Counted from the stretch's first letter, positions 25,992-34,992 are shown. The stretch: DNA of 36,334 nucleotides from Betaproteobacteria bacterium (GCA_025362705.1 JANYFH010000232.1:1-36334), one strand, 5' to 3'. Translations and numbers: made by a program. Notes: a model not told the origin generated them from the sequence alone.

Positions 25992-26372
25992 ATGGAAAAC
26001 CAGGCTCGCCGCGAGAACCCCGCCGCCATCAAGCGCACCGATAACGTGATCGGATTGTTTCCTGGTGTGGTTGAAAATCTCAGCCAGAAAAATACCAGCA
26101 TGAGCCTGACTGTCAGCGCGGCGAGGCTCGAGCTGGCCAGTTTCGAGGCGCGACTGGCATCGATGGGAATTGGTTTGCTTGTCAGCGACGAGGTGCTGAC
26201 AGAAATTACGAAGGCAGGGTTTGACCCGCAATTTGGCGCGCGACCGTTGCAGAAAACGATCGAACTGCAAATCGAGTTTCCGCTTTCGAAAGCGGTGCTG
26301 AAAGGCAAGTTTGTGGCGAAAGACACGATCAAGGTGCGGCTGGGGGATGGCGTGATTGTGTTTGAGAAGTGA
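25992..26372 (+). CDS. Orphan ClpB C-terminal (D2-small) domain protein
   Basis: 126 residues. Residues about 55-126 match the end of ClpB/Hsp100: LLVSDEVLTEI, GFDPQFGARPLQKTIE with the sensor-2 GAR, then FPLSKAVLKGKF and KDTIKVRLGDG. The preceding 50 residues are not ClpB-like, and there is no Walker motif, so the product cannot be a chaperone by itself. ATG 25992 follows GAGGAG (25977-25982); GTG 25956 overlapping the previous stop would add 12 residues. It may be a decayed clpB end or a small protein that docks to ClpB hexamers. The clean start and coupling argue for expression. Confidence 0.72.
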   Translation: MENQARRENPAAIKRTDNVIGLFPGVVENLSQKNTSMSLTVSAARLELASFEARLASMGIGLLVSDEVLTEITKAGFDPQFGARPLQKTIELQIEFPLSKAVLKGKFVAKDTIKVRLGDGVIVFEK

Positions 26373-26392
26373 GCAACACGAAAATTTAAACT

Positions 26393-26459
26393 CTAGCGCT
26401 GGCGAGGGTCGCAGGGCATTTTCCTTCGGCATCACGATCAGCGCCTCCATCGTTGCGCG
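26393..26459 (+). repeat. Dispersed palindromic intergenic repeat, copy F (diverged)
   Basis: Begins CTAGCGCTGGCGAGG, 20 bp after the ClpB-like stop. The right half (CAGCGCC.., TTGCG) is poorly conserved. GAGGGTC at 26404 can also pair with GACCCTC at 26464, just past the element. Confidence 0.55.
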
Positions 26460-26650
26460 AGGTGACCCTCTAGCCCTGATCGCAATCGCAGCGTTCAACA
26501 TATTTGGTTAGTCGATCACTGGCGCGCAAACGTCCGGTCGTTGTTCAAGCTGGAGCGTGCTCGAAGCACACACTAGTGGTGCAAACGGTTGCGGGACATG
26601 CTCAAATCAACGATAGGTGATTTCGCCTTGCCCCAGACCGTGGTCAGACC

Positions 26651-28051
26651 ATGACTGCTTTGTTCGATCCGCTGCTAACGAGTGCGTTGACGCTCGACGC
26701 GCTCTCTGCCGGTCTTGCCGGACATGATGGCATCGCCGCGCGCCAACACCTCCGGCTCACGCGGTCGCTTGATGCCGCAATGCGGGGCTCAACGTTTTAC
26801 CGTGAACATCTACGTGGTGTGATCCCGGGCGTTACACCGTTGCGTAATTTGCCGACCGTCACGCGGGGCGAGCTGATGGTACGATTCGACGATTGGGTGA
26901 CTGACCCGAAACTGAAGCTGGGTGACATTCGGCAATTTATTGCGAATCCGCGACGCATCGGTGAGGCTTACCTCGATAAGTACATGATCTGGGAAAGCTC
27001 CGGAACCTCGCACCAGCCGGGCGTATTTGTTCAGGACGCACACGCGATGGCGGTTTACGATGCGCTGGAGGCGGTACGACGCAGTACGCCGCGCCTGCTC
27101 CATCGCTGTTTCGATCCCATGTTTCAGACCGAGCGCGTCGCCTTTGTCGGTGCCATTGGCGGACATTTTGCGAGCGTCGCATCGATACTGCGCTTACGCC
27201 GAATCAATCCATGGATGAAGACATCCGTGCGTTGCTTTTCGATCATGCGAGCCACCGGTAGCCTGGTGAACGAACTCAACGCATTTGCGCCCACCGTGAT
27301 TGTGACTTACCCGACAGCCGCGCTCGTGTTGGCCGATAAAACCACGCGCAGATCGCTGAGAGTCACGCCGCAAGAAGTCTGGACCGGTGGCGAAAAATTG
27401 ACGGTCAGCGCGCGTCAGCGGATCGAACATGCGCTGGGGTGCACAGTGCGCGACAGCTATGGTTCATCGGAGTTTTTCGCGATGGGTTGGGAGTGCGCAC
27501 GCGGGCGAATGCACGCCAATACCGATTGGATGATTCTTGAGCCGATTGATGAACACGGACGTCCGGTGCCGGCGGGTCAGCGTTCCCATTCCACCCTGCT
27601 CACCAATCTCGCCAATCATGTGCAGCCACTGATTCGCTATGAACTTGGCGACCAACTGACCATGAGTCCCAAACGCTGTGAATGCGGTTCACCGCTGCCA
27701 GTGATCGAGGTCGAAGGCAGGACCGATGATTTGCTGGAGATGGCAGGTCGCGACGGGCAACCGGTGATACTGCTGCCGCTGGCGTTGACGACGGTACTCG
27801 AGGACGAAGCAGGCGTGTTCGATTTTCAGTTGCGTCAGCGTGGTCTTCACACGCTCGTACTGTTACTGAATATGCAAGGTCCACAGGCCGCAGACGCGGC
27901 GGCGCGTTGTCGTACGGCATTGAAACGATTCGCGGCGGCGCAAGGTGTGACACTTTGCCGCATCATGATCGAGCTGGGAAAGCCGGCTTCAGCGGGGCGC
28001 AGTGGAAAGGCGCAACGGGTGGTGGCGAGTAAGGTGCACGTGCGGCACTGA
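26651..28051 (+). CDS. Phenylacetate-CoA ligase family (PaaK/CapK-like) protein
   Basis: 466 residues of the adenylate-forming fold. Phosphate-loop-like ESSGTSHQPGVF, adenine motif DSYGSSEFFAMGWEC, RYELGDQLTMSPKRCECGSPLP with a paired-cysteine turn typical of the PaaK group, and EGRTDDLLEM before the lid. These enzymes adenylate aryl or acyl acids; some lack full ligase activity. It is flanked by two palindromic repeats and stands alone, so no pathway can be assigned. It is not a close duplicate of the PaaK-like gene at 2115. Confidence 0.82.
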   Translation: MTALFDPLLTSALTLDALSAGLAGHDGIAARQHLRLTRSLDAAMRGSTFYREHLRGVIPGVTPLRNLPTVTRGELMVRFDDWVTDPKLKLGDIRQFIANPRRIGEAYLDKYMIWESSGTSHQPGVFVQDAHAMAVYDALEAVRRSTPRLLHRCFDPMFQTERVAFVGAIGGHFASVASILRLRRINPWMKTSVRCFSIMRATGSLVNELNAFAPTVIVTYPTAALVLADKTTRRSLRVTPQEVWTGGEKLTVSARQRIEHALGCTVRDSYGSSEFFAMGWECARGRMHANTDWMILEPIDEHGRPVPAGQRSHSTLLTNLANHVQPLIRYELGDQLTMSPKRCECGSPLPVIEVEGRTDDLLEMAGRDGQPVILLPLALTTVLEDEAGVFDFQLRQRGLHTLVLLLNMQGPQAADAAARCRTALKRFAAAQGVTLCRIMIELGKPASAGRSGKAQRVVASKVHVRH

Positions 28052-28066
28052 CCGCTGGTAAAAACT

Positions 28067-28129
28067 CTAGCACTGGCGCGGAGTTCATGGCACTTTTCTT
28101 CCGAAATCCTCGCCAAATGGCGACTTACG
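28067..28129 (+). repeat. Dispersed palindromic intergenic repeat, copy G
   Basis: Begins CTAGCACTGGCGCGG 15 bp after the ligase stop and ends CGCCAAATGGCGACTTACG. A 12-bp stem pairs GGCGCGGAGTTC with GAAATCCTCGCC (two mismatches). It lies between convergent genes. Confidence 0.8.
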
Positions 28130-28173
28130 TATTGTTCTGCGGAAGAAATTGCAAAGAATTTGGTAGTGAGCAG

Positions 28174-29520
28174 CTACGCCACAAACGTTAATCGCGCCTC
28201 AGTACCGCCGCCTGCACGCGGTAGCAAATCAAACTTGGCGCTATGCATGCGCGCGATGCGCTCGACAATCGCGAGCCCAAGTCCGGCGCCGGATTCTCCG
28301 CTGCGCGCGTTATCCAGTCGCGTAAACGCTTTCTTGAGCCGCTCCACTTCGCTTACCGGAATTCCCGGGCCGCGATCAAAAACGCTCAGCACATAAGCGC
28401 CATCCGTTTCGCGACGCGTTTGAATCAGGATTTCGCCACCGCCATGTCGCGCTGCGTTGTTGATGAGATTGTCGATGGCGCGCTGCATCGCGACGGGACG
28501 CAACATCAGCGGCGGTAAGTCTGCAAGTTCGGTGGTTGCCGTGATTTGCATGCGAGCCGCGCGTTCGGCAGCGCCTTGCGCCAACTGCGTGAGATTCACG
28601 CGTTGCGGTGGCTCGCCTGATTCATCGCGCGCGAAGTCGAGAAACTGGTCGACCACCAGATTGATGTCGGTGATGTCTTTTTCCAGGGCACTGCGTGTGT
28701 CCTGGTCCGCGGGCAGCATTTCCACACCGAGCCTGAGGCGCGTGAGCGGCGTACGCAGATCGTGCGAGACACCGGCCAAAAAGGTGGCGCGCTCCTGATC
28801 AAGTCGCGTCAGGTCGGTGCGCATTTGATTGAATGCGGTTGCAACGGCACGCACTTCGCCGGGACCCATTTCAGTGACGGGTGGTGGTGTCTTGCCCTGG
28901 CCAAGTGCACGCGCCGCGCTTGCCAAGGCTTCTAGCGGCCGAATGACCCGCCACATCAAAAACACTGCGCCGACCAATGACAGAATTGCGCCAAGCACGC
29001 CCCAGCCAATCCAGGCGAGCGAGAAATCCGGTTCGATCACGCGGCTGCGAGGGAACACGACCCAATAGTAAGTTGAGCCTACCGGCAATTTGGTGATGAG
29101 TACCGGCGGCGGTGTGCCTTGCACGCCATCAGCGGAGGGCAAGACCCGGGGCGGGCGCTGGTAGACGAAGATGTCCGCCTCCGGCCCCAATTGTTCGTGC
29201 AGGCGTTCACGTACCGCGCGGGTGGCCGGCAAGTCTGGCGCTGGTTCGAGCTCCTCGGTAATGCGTTGCGGCGGAATGATACGAATGCCTTTTTCTTCGC
29301 GCAGTTTCACCAAAAATTCGCGATGCTGCGCAAGCGGAATGACCTCCAGCGCCGCGCGGATGGTTTTCAATTGACTGAGATAACCGACTGCGATGAGTTG
29401 AACGCGCGGCGATTGCGAGTAATACCGGAACAACAATACCGATGCCAACTGGCTCGCAAGCAAGGCCGATGCAATGACCAGCGCAGTGCGGGCCAGGAGG
29501 GATTTTGGTATCAGGGACAC
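28174..29520 (-). CDS. envZ: Sensor histidine kinase, EnvZ-like
   Basis: 448-residue inner-membrane kinase. A membrane span at about 12-31, periplasmic domain about 32-165, second span about 168-190, HAMP (VIRPLEALASAARALG), and H-box AGVSHDLRTPLTRLRLG with the phospho-His near residue 250. The N-box is DNLINNAARHGG, G1 DRGPGIP, G2 GAGLGLAIVERIA. The H-box and overall size match EnvZ. It starts at GTG 29520, 49 bp after the response-regulator gene, so the pair is one operon. Likely stimulus is osmolarity or envelope state, by analogy only. Confidence 0.88.
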   Translation of the reverse strand: MSLIPKSLLARTALVIASALLASQLASVLLFRYYSQSPRVQLIAVGYLSQLKTIRAALEVIPLAQHREFLVKLREEKGIRIIPPQRITEELEPAPDLPATRAVRERLHEQLGPEADIFVYQRPPRVLPSADGVQGTPPPVLITKLPVGSTYYWVVFPRSRVIEPDFSLAWIGWGVLGAILSLVGAVFLMWRVIRPLEALASAARALGQGKTPPPVTEMGPGEVRAVATAFNQMRTDLTRLDQERATFLAGVSHDLRTPLTRLRLGVEMLPADQDTRSALEKDITDINLVVDQFLDFARDESGEPPQRVNLTQLAQGAAERAARMQITATTELADLPPLMLRPVAMQRAIDNLINNAARHGGGEILIQTRRETDGAYVLSVFDRGPGIPVSEVERLKKAFTRLDNARSGESGAGLGLAIVERIARMHSAKFDLLPRAGGGTEARLTFVA

Positions 29521-29569
29521 AGGATTGCGGCGCTGGGTCTATCGGCAAGAGTGAATTAGTTCGTGCATC

Positions 29570-30331
29570 CTACGCGTGCTTCTGCCCATCCGGCACGAAC
29601 ACGTAACCCAGGCCCCAGACCGTTTGCACATAACGCGGATTGGATGGATCCTCACCAAGCAATTTGCGTAACCGGGAGACCTGTACATCGATGGCCCGGT
29701 CAAACGTATCGTGTTCACGCCCGCGCGCGAGTTCGGTGAGTTTGTCGCGTGACAGTGGTACTCGCGCGTGTTCGACCAGCACTTTCAGCAAACCAAATTC
29801 ACCCGTGGTCATGGGCAGTGATTTGTCATCGCGCAGCAGCGAACGTGTGCCCAGGTTCAGGCTGAACGGGCCAAACAGCACAACCGTATCGTTGTCAGCC
29901 GGTGCACCCGGTGTCGGTAGCGGCACCTGCCGGCGCAGAACTGCGTTGATGCGGGCGACCAATTCACGCGGATTGAATGGTTTGGACAAATAATCGTCGG
30001 CACCGATTTCAAGGCCGACAATGCGATCAATGTCATCCCCTTTGGCGGTCAGCATGATGATCGGAATATTTGCCTCCGCTGCGCTGGAAGCACGCAGACG
30101 GCGACAAATGGCGAATCCATCCTCGTTCGGCAACATGACATCGAGCACCACCAGATCGTAGCGGCTGCGCGTGAATGCGCGATCGAGTGCCACGCCATCG
30201 GGCACGGTGTCGGCGGCGAAACCCTGCTCGGTCAGATAGCGTTTTAACAAGTCGCGCAGACGCAAGTCGTCGTCGACAACAAGAATACGATGGCGGGGGA
30301 GGGGATGCGGGTGAGGGTTGGCGTTGTTCAT
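29570..30331 (-). CDS. ompR: Response regulator, OmpR-like
   Basis: 253 residues. Receiver domain with VVDDD acidic pair, phospho-acceptor in DLVVLDVMLPNEDG, T in IIMLTAKG, K in LSKPFNPRE. The C-terminal winged helix includes LTTGEF-like MTTGEFGLLKVLV, GREHDTFDRAIDVQVSRLRKLLG and RYVQTVWGLGYVF. Strongly OmpR-like; it should be phosphorylated by the adjacent EnvZ-like kinase. The start codon at 30329-30331 lies two bases from the end of a MITE-like element, so the whole 5' leader and ribosome site derive from that element, and no good Shine-Dalgarno is visible. Confidence 0.9.
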   Translation of the reverse strand: MNNANPHPHPLPRHRILVVDDDLRLRDLLKRYLTEQGFAADTVPDGVALDRAFTRSRYDLVVLDVMLPNEDGFAICRRLRASSAAEANIPIIMLTAKGDDIDRIVGLEIGADDYLSKPFNPRELVARINAVLRRQVPLPTPGAPADNDTVVLFGPFSLNLGTRSLLRDDKSLPMTTGEFGLLKVLVEHARVPLSRDKLTELARGREHDTFDRAIDVQVSRLRKLLGEDPSNPRYVQTVWGLGYVFVPDGQKHA

Positions 30332-30333
30332 AG

Positions 30334-30497
30334 GGAAGCTCTGATTGAGTCGCTTTCGAAGAGATTGTGTTGAGATTGGGGCATATGCAAGGCGTGCGAC
30401 GAAGGTGCGTTGCTTAAGCTACCGCACGAGGAGCGCAACACAGCAGATGCCCCAATATCGACGCAAGATTTTCGGAATGGACTTGATCAGAGGTTCC
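30334..30497 (-). mobile_element. MITE-like element, copy 2
   Basis: 164-bp copy of the element at 11975-12149, in opposite orientation, with over 90% identity by eye apart from an 11-bp gap. Ends read GGAAGCTCTGATTGAGTC and (complement of the right end) GGAACCTCTGATCAAGTC. Flanks are ATAG and ATAA, a possible 4-bp target duplication with one change. It lies directly upstream of the ompR start codon. Confidence 0.8.
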
Positions 30498-30746
30498 ATA
30501 AGCGCATATTAGTGGTCTCGTGGGTAGCCTGCAGGGTAAACGACAATCCAGTTGTAAGTAAATGTTAGCAAAGACCGGGACAAGCAGCGACGGGAGTGAG
30601 TGTCGTTACATGCAGTTACCAAGCGCATGCAACTGAATGGGACTTTCGACGTTCTATTGGTTAACCTGTGAATGTGTATTCGCATTCGCTGTTGAGCGCA
30701 TCCGCTACAGGTTTTTCGATAGCATCAATTTACATTGGAGAACACC

Positions 30747-31046
30747 ATGAAAAAAGTAAACGTAGCACTCATTACCACCTTGCTTGGGTTAAGTATCGGC
30801 GCGTCAATCGCGTTCGCCCAGACACCAGCAGAACAGCCCAACGGCGAGCGTGCACACAAAATGCATGAGCGTTGGAAAGCCGCCGACAAAGATGGCGACG
30901 GCAAAATCAGCCGCGCAGAAGCTGTCGCACTGCCGCGTATTAACAAGCACTTCGACGAGATCGATACCAACAAGGATGGCTTCATCACACTGGAAGAGCT
31001 GAAAGCGTTTCACGAAAAGCGCGGCGCCCTCAAGCAAAAGCAATCC
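30747..31046 (+). CDS. Exported EF-hand calcium-binding protein
   Basis: 100 residues ending at the UGA before 31050 (coding stop codon 31047-31049 follows). Signal peptide MKKVNVALITTLLGLSIGAS..AFAQ. Two canonical EF-hand loops, D47-KDGDGKISRA-E58 and D73-TNKDGFITLE-E84, carry all acidic ligands. It is likely a periplasmic calcium sensor or buffer. GGAG lies 6 nt before ATG 30747. It is divergent from ompR and upstream of a PAF-acetylhydrolase-like gene. The gap 30498-30746 shows no other gene. Confidence 0.88.
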
Positions 31047-31184
31047 TGAACAATGCGTTGTTAAAAAGCGCATGAACATGCTGATGAATCAATTTGCCGG
31101 TGCGGACGGTGCCATGTTTTGGGCATCGTTCGCACCAGCATGGTTCATGCAAAAGACTGTGCAAGGTTTATCCGGTCAATCGAC

Positions 31185-32264
31185 ATGAAACGCGATTTGC
31201 CACTGGTGCTGAAGTACTTTGCCATCGTTGGCATTTCTTGTTTTCTTGCCTATGTAACCTCACACAGCATCGCGTCCGCGCAGTCAGTGTCTCCTGCGGT
31301 CGGACCCAAAATAAATGCAGGCGACCAAACCGACTACTCCGCGCCTGGTGCATACAAGGTAGAAACGTCGTTAAGCACCTGGAAAGACGCATCGCGCATG
31401 CGGGAGGTGCCGGTCAAACTTTATTTCCCCATTACTGCTGCGCCTAAAACTGACGCAGCGAAATTCCCGGTAATACTTTTTTCTCACGGACTCGGTGGCA
31501 GTCGCGAAGGCGGCAAGCGCTGGGCCGAGCATTGGACGAGCCACGGGTACGTTGTGGTGGCGATGCAACATGCTGGCAGCGATGAAGCTTTGTGGAAAGG
31601 TGTGCCGCCACGAGATTTTGCGGAACGGATGAAAGCCGGTATGACGATGTCCAATCTTGGTTTGCGCATCGACGATGTACATTTCGTGATCGATGAAATC
31701 ATCCGTCGCACTGCAGCTAGCGAGGCGCCATTTGCGAATGCAGATGCGAAACGGATCGGTATGTCCGGGCATTCGTTTGGCGGTCAAACGACGCAGGCCG
31801 TTGCGGGTCAACGGACGCCGTCGTCGGATAAGCAGCCTGCTCTGGAAGCGCGCATCACAGCTGCGATTGCGTTTAGCGCCAATGCGCGCAACAAAATAGA
31901 TTTACCGCGACAGTTTGGCGGGATCAAACTGCCGTATTTCTCCATCACCGGCAGCGAGGATGGGAGTATTCTTGGTGACGACACCAAGCCGGAGGATCGC
32001 CGCTTGCCTTATGCAAATATGCAGCCCGGTCAAAAATATCTCGCCGTATTCGATGGCGGAGATCATATGGTTTTCGGTGGCCACGGGTTTGGCCCGCGTC
32101 GGCCTGAGACAACGCGCGATAAAAAAATCCAGCTGGACGTGATGGCCGGTACGCTGGCGTTCTGGAATGCGAATTTGAAGCAGGACATGGTTGCGCGCGC
32201 CTGGCTCGACGACGGTGGCTACAAAGCGACGCTGGTTGTAAAAGATATTTTCGAGCATAAGTAA
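31185..32264 (+). CDS. Platelet-activating-factor acetylhydrolase-like alpha/beta hydrolase
   Basis: 359 residues, exported (hydrophobic N-terminus LVLKYFAIVGISCFLAYV..SIASAQ). Family marks: PVKLYFP, VILFSHGLGGSREGGKRWAEH (oxyanion loop), nucleophile Ser197 in MSGHSFGGQT, Asp in ITGSEDGS, His in GGDHMVFGG. This pattern is that of bacterial PAF-AH-like or dienelactone-like esterases. ATG 31185 is preferred for the signal peptide; ATG 31140 and 31119 are alternatives, all with weak ribosome sites. The DUF1800 gene starts 17 bp downstream, so co-transcription is likely. Confidence 0.83.
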   Translation: MKRDLPLVLKYFAIVGISCFLAYVTSHSIASAQSVSPAVGPKINAGDQTDYSAPGAYKVETSLSTWKDASRMREVPVKLYFPITAAPKTDAAKFPVILFSHGLGGSREGGKRWAEHWTSHGYVVVAMQHAGSDEALWKGVPPRDFAERMKAGMTMSNLGLRIDDVHFVIDEIIRRTAASEAPFANADAKRIGMSGHSFGGQTTQAVAGQRTPSSDKQPALEARITAAIAFSANARNKIDLPRQFGGIKLPYFSITGSEDGSILGDDTKPEDRRLPYANMQPGQKYLAVFDGGDHMVFGGHGFGPRRPETTRDKKIQLDVMAGTLAFWNANLKQDMVARAWLDDGGYKATLVVKDIFEHK

Positions 32265-32281
32265 ATTGAGGGGCGAATGAA

Positions 32282-33772
32282 ATGCTGAACAAGATTGTTT
32301 TGACCGTCGCGGCGCTTGCGATTGCGAGCGCGACAAACGCATTCGCACAGGACGCCGCCATCGGTCTTGACGGTGCACGCCATTTGCTAGGCCGCGCCGG
32401 ATTTGCGGCAACCAGCAGTGACATACGCGCATTCGCCAAACTATCGCGCGCTGAAGCCGCAGATCGCCTCGTCAAGGCAGCAGCAGCAGCGACCTCTGCT
32501 ATCATGCCGCCGCCTTCATGGGTAAACGACAAGCCGCCTGCGCCCGCAAAACTGCAGGCGTTGTCGCAGCCTGAGCGTCAGGCCCTGCAGCGCGTGAATG
32601 TCGAACACGCGTTTGAATTACGTGAATGGTGGTTCCGTGAAATGTTGAATACGCCGTCGCCGTTAGCCGAAAAGATGACCCTCTTTTGGCACAACCATTT
32701 CGCAACCAGCCAGCAGAAAGTCCGTTTCACACCGCTTGTGTATCGCCAGAATCTGCTGCTGCGGCGCAATGCGCTCGGCAATTTCGGCACCATGCTGCGC
32801 GAAATGGGACGGGACCCGGCGATGCTGGTTTATCTCGATGGCGCCAACAGCCGCAAGGAGCAGCCGAACGAAAACTTCGCGCGTGAAGTGATGGAGCTTT
32901 TCACGCTGGGCGAGGGGCATTACAGTGAGAAGGACATCAAGGAAGCGGCGCGCGCATTTACTGGCTGGAGCGTTGATCGTGAAACGGGCGAATTCATGTT
33001 CCGTCGTGCCATTCACGATTACGGTAACAAGACTGTTCTGGGCAAGACCGGCAATTTCGATGGCGACCAGGTTTTCGATGTATTGCTGAACAAACCCGAG
33101 GCGGCGCAATTCATCACCAGAAAATTGTGGAAAGAATTCGTCTCAATGACGCCTGATGAGCGTGAGATCACGAAGCTTGCAGCGATGTTTCGCGACAGTG
33201 GATACAACATCGCTAAACTCATGCGCACCATGCTTTCTTCGGACGCGTTTTACGCGCCGGAGAATCGTGCCGCATTGATCAAGTCGCCGGTCGAGTTTGT
33301 GGTCGGCACCATGAAGACGTTCGAGATTGAGACGCCGAATCTGCGTCCATTCGTGCTCGCCAGCGCGCTGCTCGGGCAAAACGTATTTGCGCCCCCGAAC
33401 GTGAAAGGCTGGCCCGGCGGGGAAGCGTGGATCAACACCGCAACACTTCTGGGCAGAAAGCAGTTGCTCGATCGCCTTTTCAGGAACGAAGATCGCATGG
33501 ACGTCGCCATGCGTTCGGTCGATGCGATGGCCGAGCAGAATGGTGATGTCGCGCCACCCGGACGCGACGCGCGCATGCGGCGCCAAATGGAGCGGCAGAT
33601 GGGCGGCATACGCTGGAATCTGGATAAATGGGCCAAGGACTTCGGCACCGGTGTGCCGGAAATGACCAGGGTGATATTGCCGATGGCACCGATGACTGCC
33701 GTCGCCAGCGCTGATAACCCTGCCGACATCGTGCGGCAGTTGGTAGTCGATCCCGCGTATCAGCTGAAATAA
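32282..33772 (+). CDS. DUF1800 family exported protein
   Basis: 496 residues with signal peptide MLNKIVLTVAALAIASATNAFAQ. The DUF1800 pattern is clear: ARHLLGRAGFAAT near the start, EKMTLFWHNHFATSQQKV, MLVYLDGANSRKEQPNENFAREVMELFTLGEGHYSEKDI.., ARAFTGW, and VKGWPGGEAWINTATLLGR. Function is unknown; genes of this family are regularly found just before DUF1501, as here (12 bp gap to ATG 33785). Confidence 0.92.
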   Translation: MLNKIVLTVAALAIASATNAFAQDAAIGLDGARHLLGRAGFAATSSDIRAFAKLSRAEAADRLVKAAAAATSAIMPPPSWVNDKPPAPAKLQALSQPERQALQRVNVEHAFELREWWFREMLNTPSPLAEKMTLFWHNHFATSQQKVRFTPLVYRQNLLLRRNALGNFGTMLREMGRDPAMLVYLDGANSRKEQPNENFAREVMELFTLGEGHYSEKDIKEAARAFTGWSVDRETGEFMFRRAIHDYGNKTVLGKTGNFDGDQVFDVLLNKPEAAQFITRKLWKEFVSMTPDEREITKLAAMFRDSGYNIAKLMRTMLSSDAFYAPENRAALIKSPVEFVVGTMKTFEIETPNLRPFVLASALLGQNVFAPPNVKGWPGGEAWINTATLLGRKQLLDRLFRNEDRMDVAMRSVDAMAEQNGDVAPPGRDARMRRQMERQMGGIRWNLDKWAKDFGTGVPEMTRVILPMAPMTAVASADNPADIVRQLVVDPAYQLK

Positions 33773-33784
33773 TTGGAGACCAAA

Positions 33785-34957
33785 ATGAATCGCCGCAAAT
33801 TTTTAAGTGCTGTTGGCAGTCTTCCATTGATGGGCACAATCAATGGCGTCGCCTGGGCCGCGGCGCCGACGACAGCTGCTTCCACGCCGTATAACAACCT
33901 GCTGGTACTGATCGAATTGAAAGGTGCCAATGACGGCCTGAACACAGTTATCCCTTTCACCAATCCGCTCTATGCACAACTGCGTCCGCGACTCGCCATC
34001 GCGCGCGATCAGGTATTGCAACTGTCCGAGCAGGAGGGCTTGCATCCCGCATTGCAACCCTTGATGCCGCTGTGGCAGAACAAAGAGCTCGCAGTGGTGC
34101 AGGGTGTCGGTTATCCCAACGCCAATCTTTCGCATTTTCGCTCCATCGAAATCTGGGATACCGCATCGAAGAGCGATGAGTATCTCGATGCCGGCTGGCT
34201 CGCACGCGTATTCGCGCAAACACCCGCGCCACGCCAGTTTGCGGCCGACGGTGTGGTGGTGGGTTCGAGCGACATGGGGCCGCTGTCAGGGCTGGGGGTG
34301 CGTACGATTGCACTGGCGGATACTGCGCAATTCCTGCGCAACGCCAAGCTCGCGCAGTCCGGCACCGATGAACGCAACGCCGCGCTGAAGCATATCCTTG
34401 GCGTTGAAAACGAGATTGTCCACGCAGCCAGCAAGCTCAACGCCAATCGCGTATTCAAAACCGAATTTCCGCGTTCTGCATTTGGCAATCAGGTGCGCAC
34501 TGCGGCGCAGTTGGTCGCAAGCAACGCCGGCATGGCAACGATCCGGCTTACTTTGTCCGGCTTTGATACGCATGCCGGTCAGTTGGGAACACAGGCAAAC
34601 CTGCTCAAGGATTTGGCCGAGGGTACCAGCGCGTTGAAGGCGGCATTGACAGAACTGAATCGCTGGGATTCCACATTGGTGATGACGTACGCAGAGTTTG
34701 GTCGTCGCCCGAAAGAAAACCAAAGCGGCGGAACTGACCACGGCACGGCCAATGCGCACTTTGTCACCGGCGGCAAAGTCGTTGGCGGCATCTACGGGCA
34801 AGCACCGCAATTGAATCGCCTCGATGGCAATGGCAATCTGCCTTTCGCGGTTGATTTTCGCAGCATGTACGCCACCGTGATCGACAAATGGTGGGGACTG
34901 AATTCAGACAAGATTTTGCAGGGAAAATTTGCACCGCTGGATTTTGTGAAGACTTGA
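33785..34957 (+). CDS. DUF1501 family protein, Tat-exported
   Basis: 390 residues starting MNRRKFLSAVGSLPLMG, a Tat signal (RRKFL). The DUF1501 fold is related to sulfatase/alkaline phosphatase: LIELKGANDGLNTVIPF, HFRSIEIWDTAS, GFDTHAGQ and TYAEFGRRPKENQSGGTDHGTA, the last holding the His/Asp metal-type residues. TTGGAG precedes the ATG. Presumed partner of the upstream DUF1800 protein in the periplasm; the joint role is not known. Confidence 0.92.
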   Translation: MNRRKFLSAVGSLPLMGTINGVAWAAAPTTAASTPYNNLLVLIELKGANDGLNTVIPFTNPLYAQLRPRLAIARDQVLQLSEQEGLHPALQPLMPLWQNKELAVVQGVGYPNANLSHFRSIEIWDTASKSDEYLDAGWLARVFAQTPAPRQFAADGVVVGSSDMGPLSGLGVRTIALADTAQFLRNAKLAQSGTDERNAALKHILGVENEIVHAASKLNANRVFKTEFPRSAFGNQVRTAAQLVASNAGMATIRLTLSGFDTHAGQLGTQANLLKDLAEGTSALKAALTELNRWDSTLVMTYAEFGRRPKENQSGGTDHGTANAHFVTGGKVVGGIYGQAPQLNRLDGNGNLPFAVDFRSMYATVIDKWWGLNSDKILQGKFAPLDFVKT

Positions 34958-34992
34958 ATGATGTAGCGTGCACAGCGTAAATAGCTTAATCG

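Noticed and set aside
26515..26560. Possible ninth copy of the palindromic repeat (CACTGGCGCGC)
   Set aside because: Only the left 11 bases match; the right half is absent.
30535..30575. GTAAA/GTAAG pair resembling OmpR or CpxR sites before the EF-hand gene
   Set aside because: Spacing does not fit either regulator's known site pattern.
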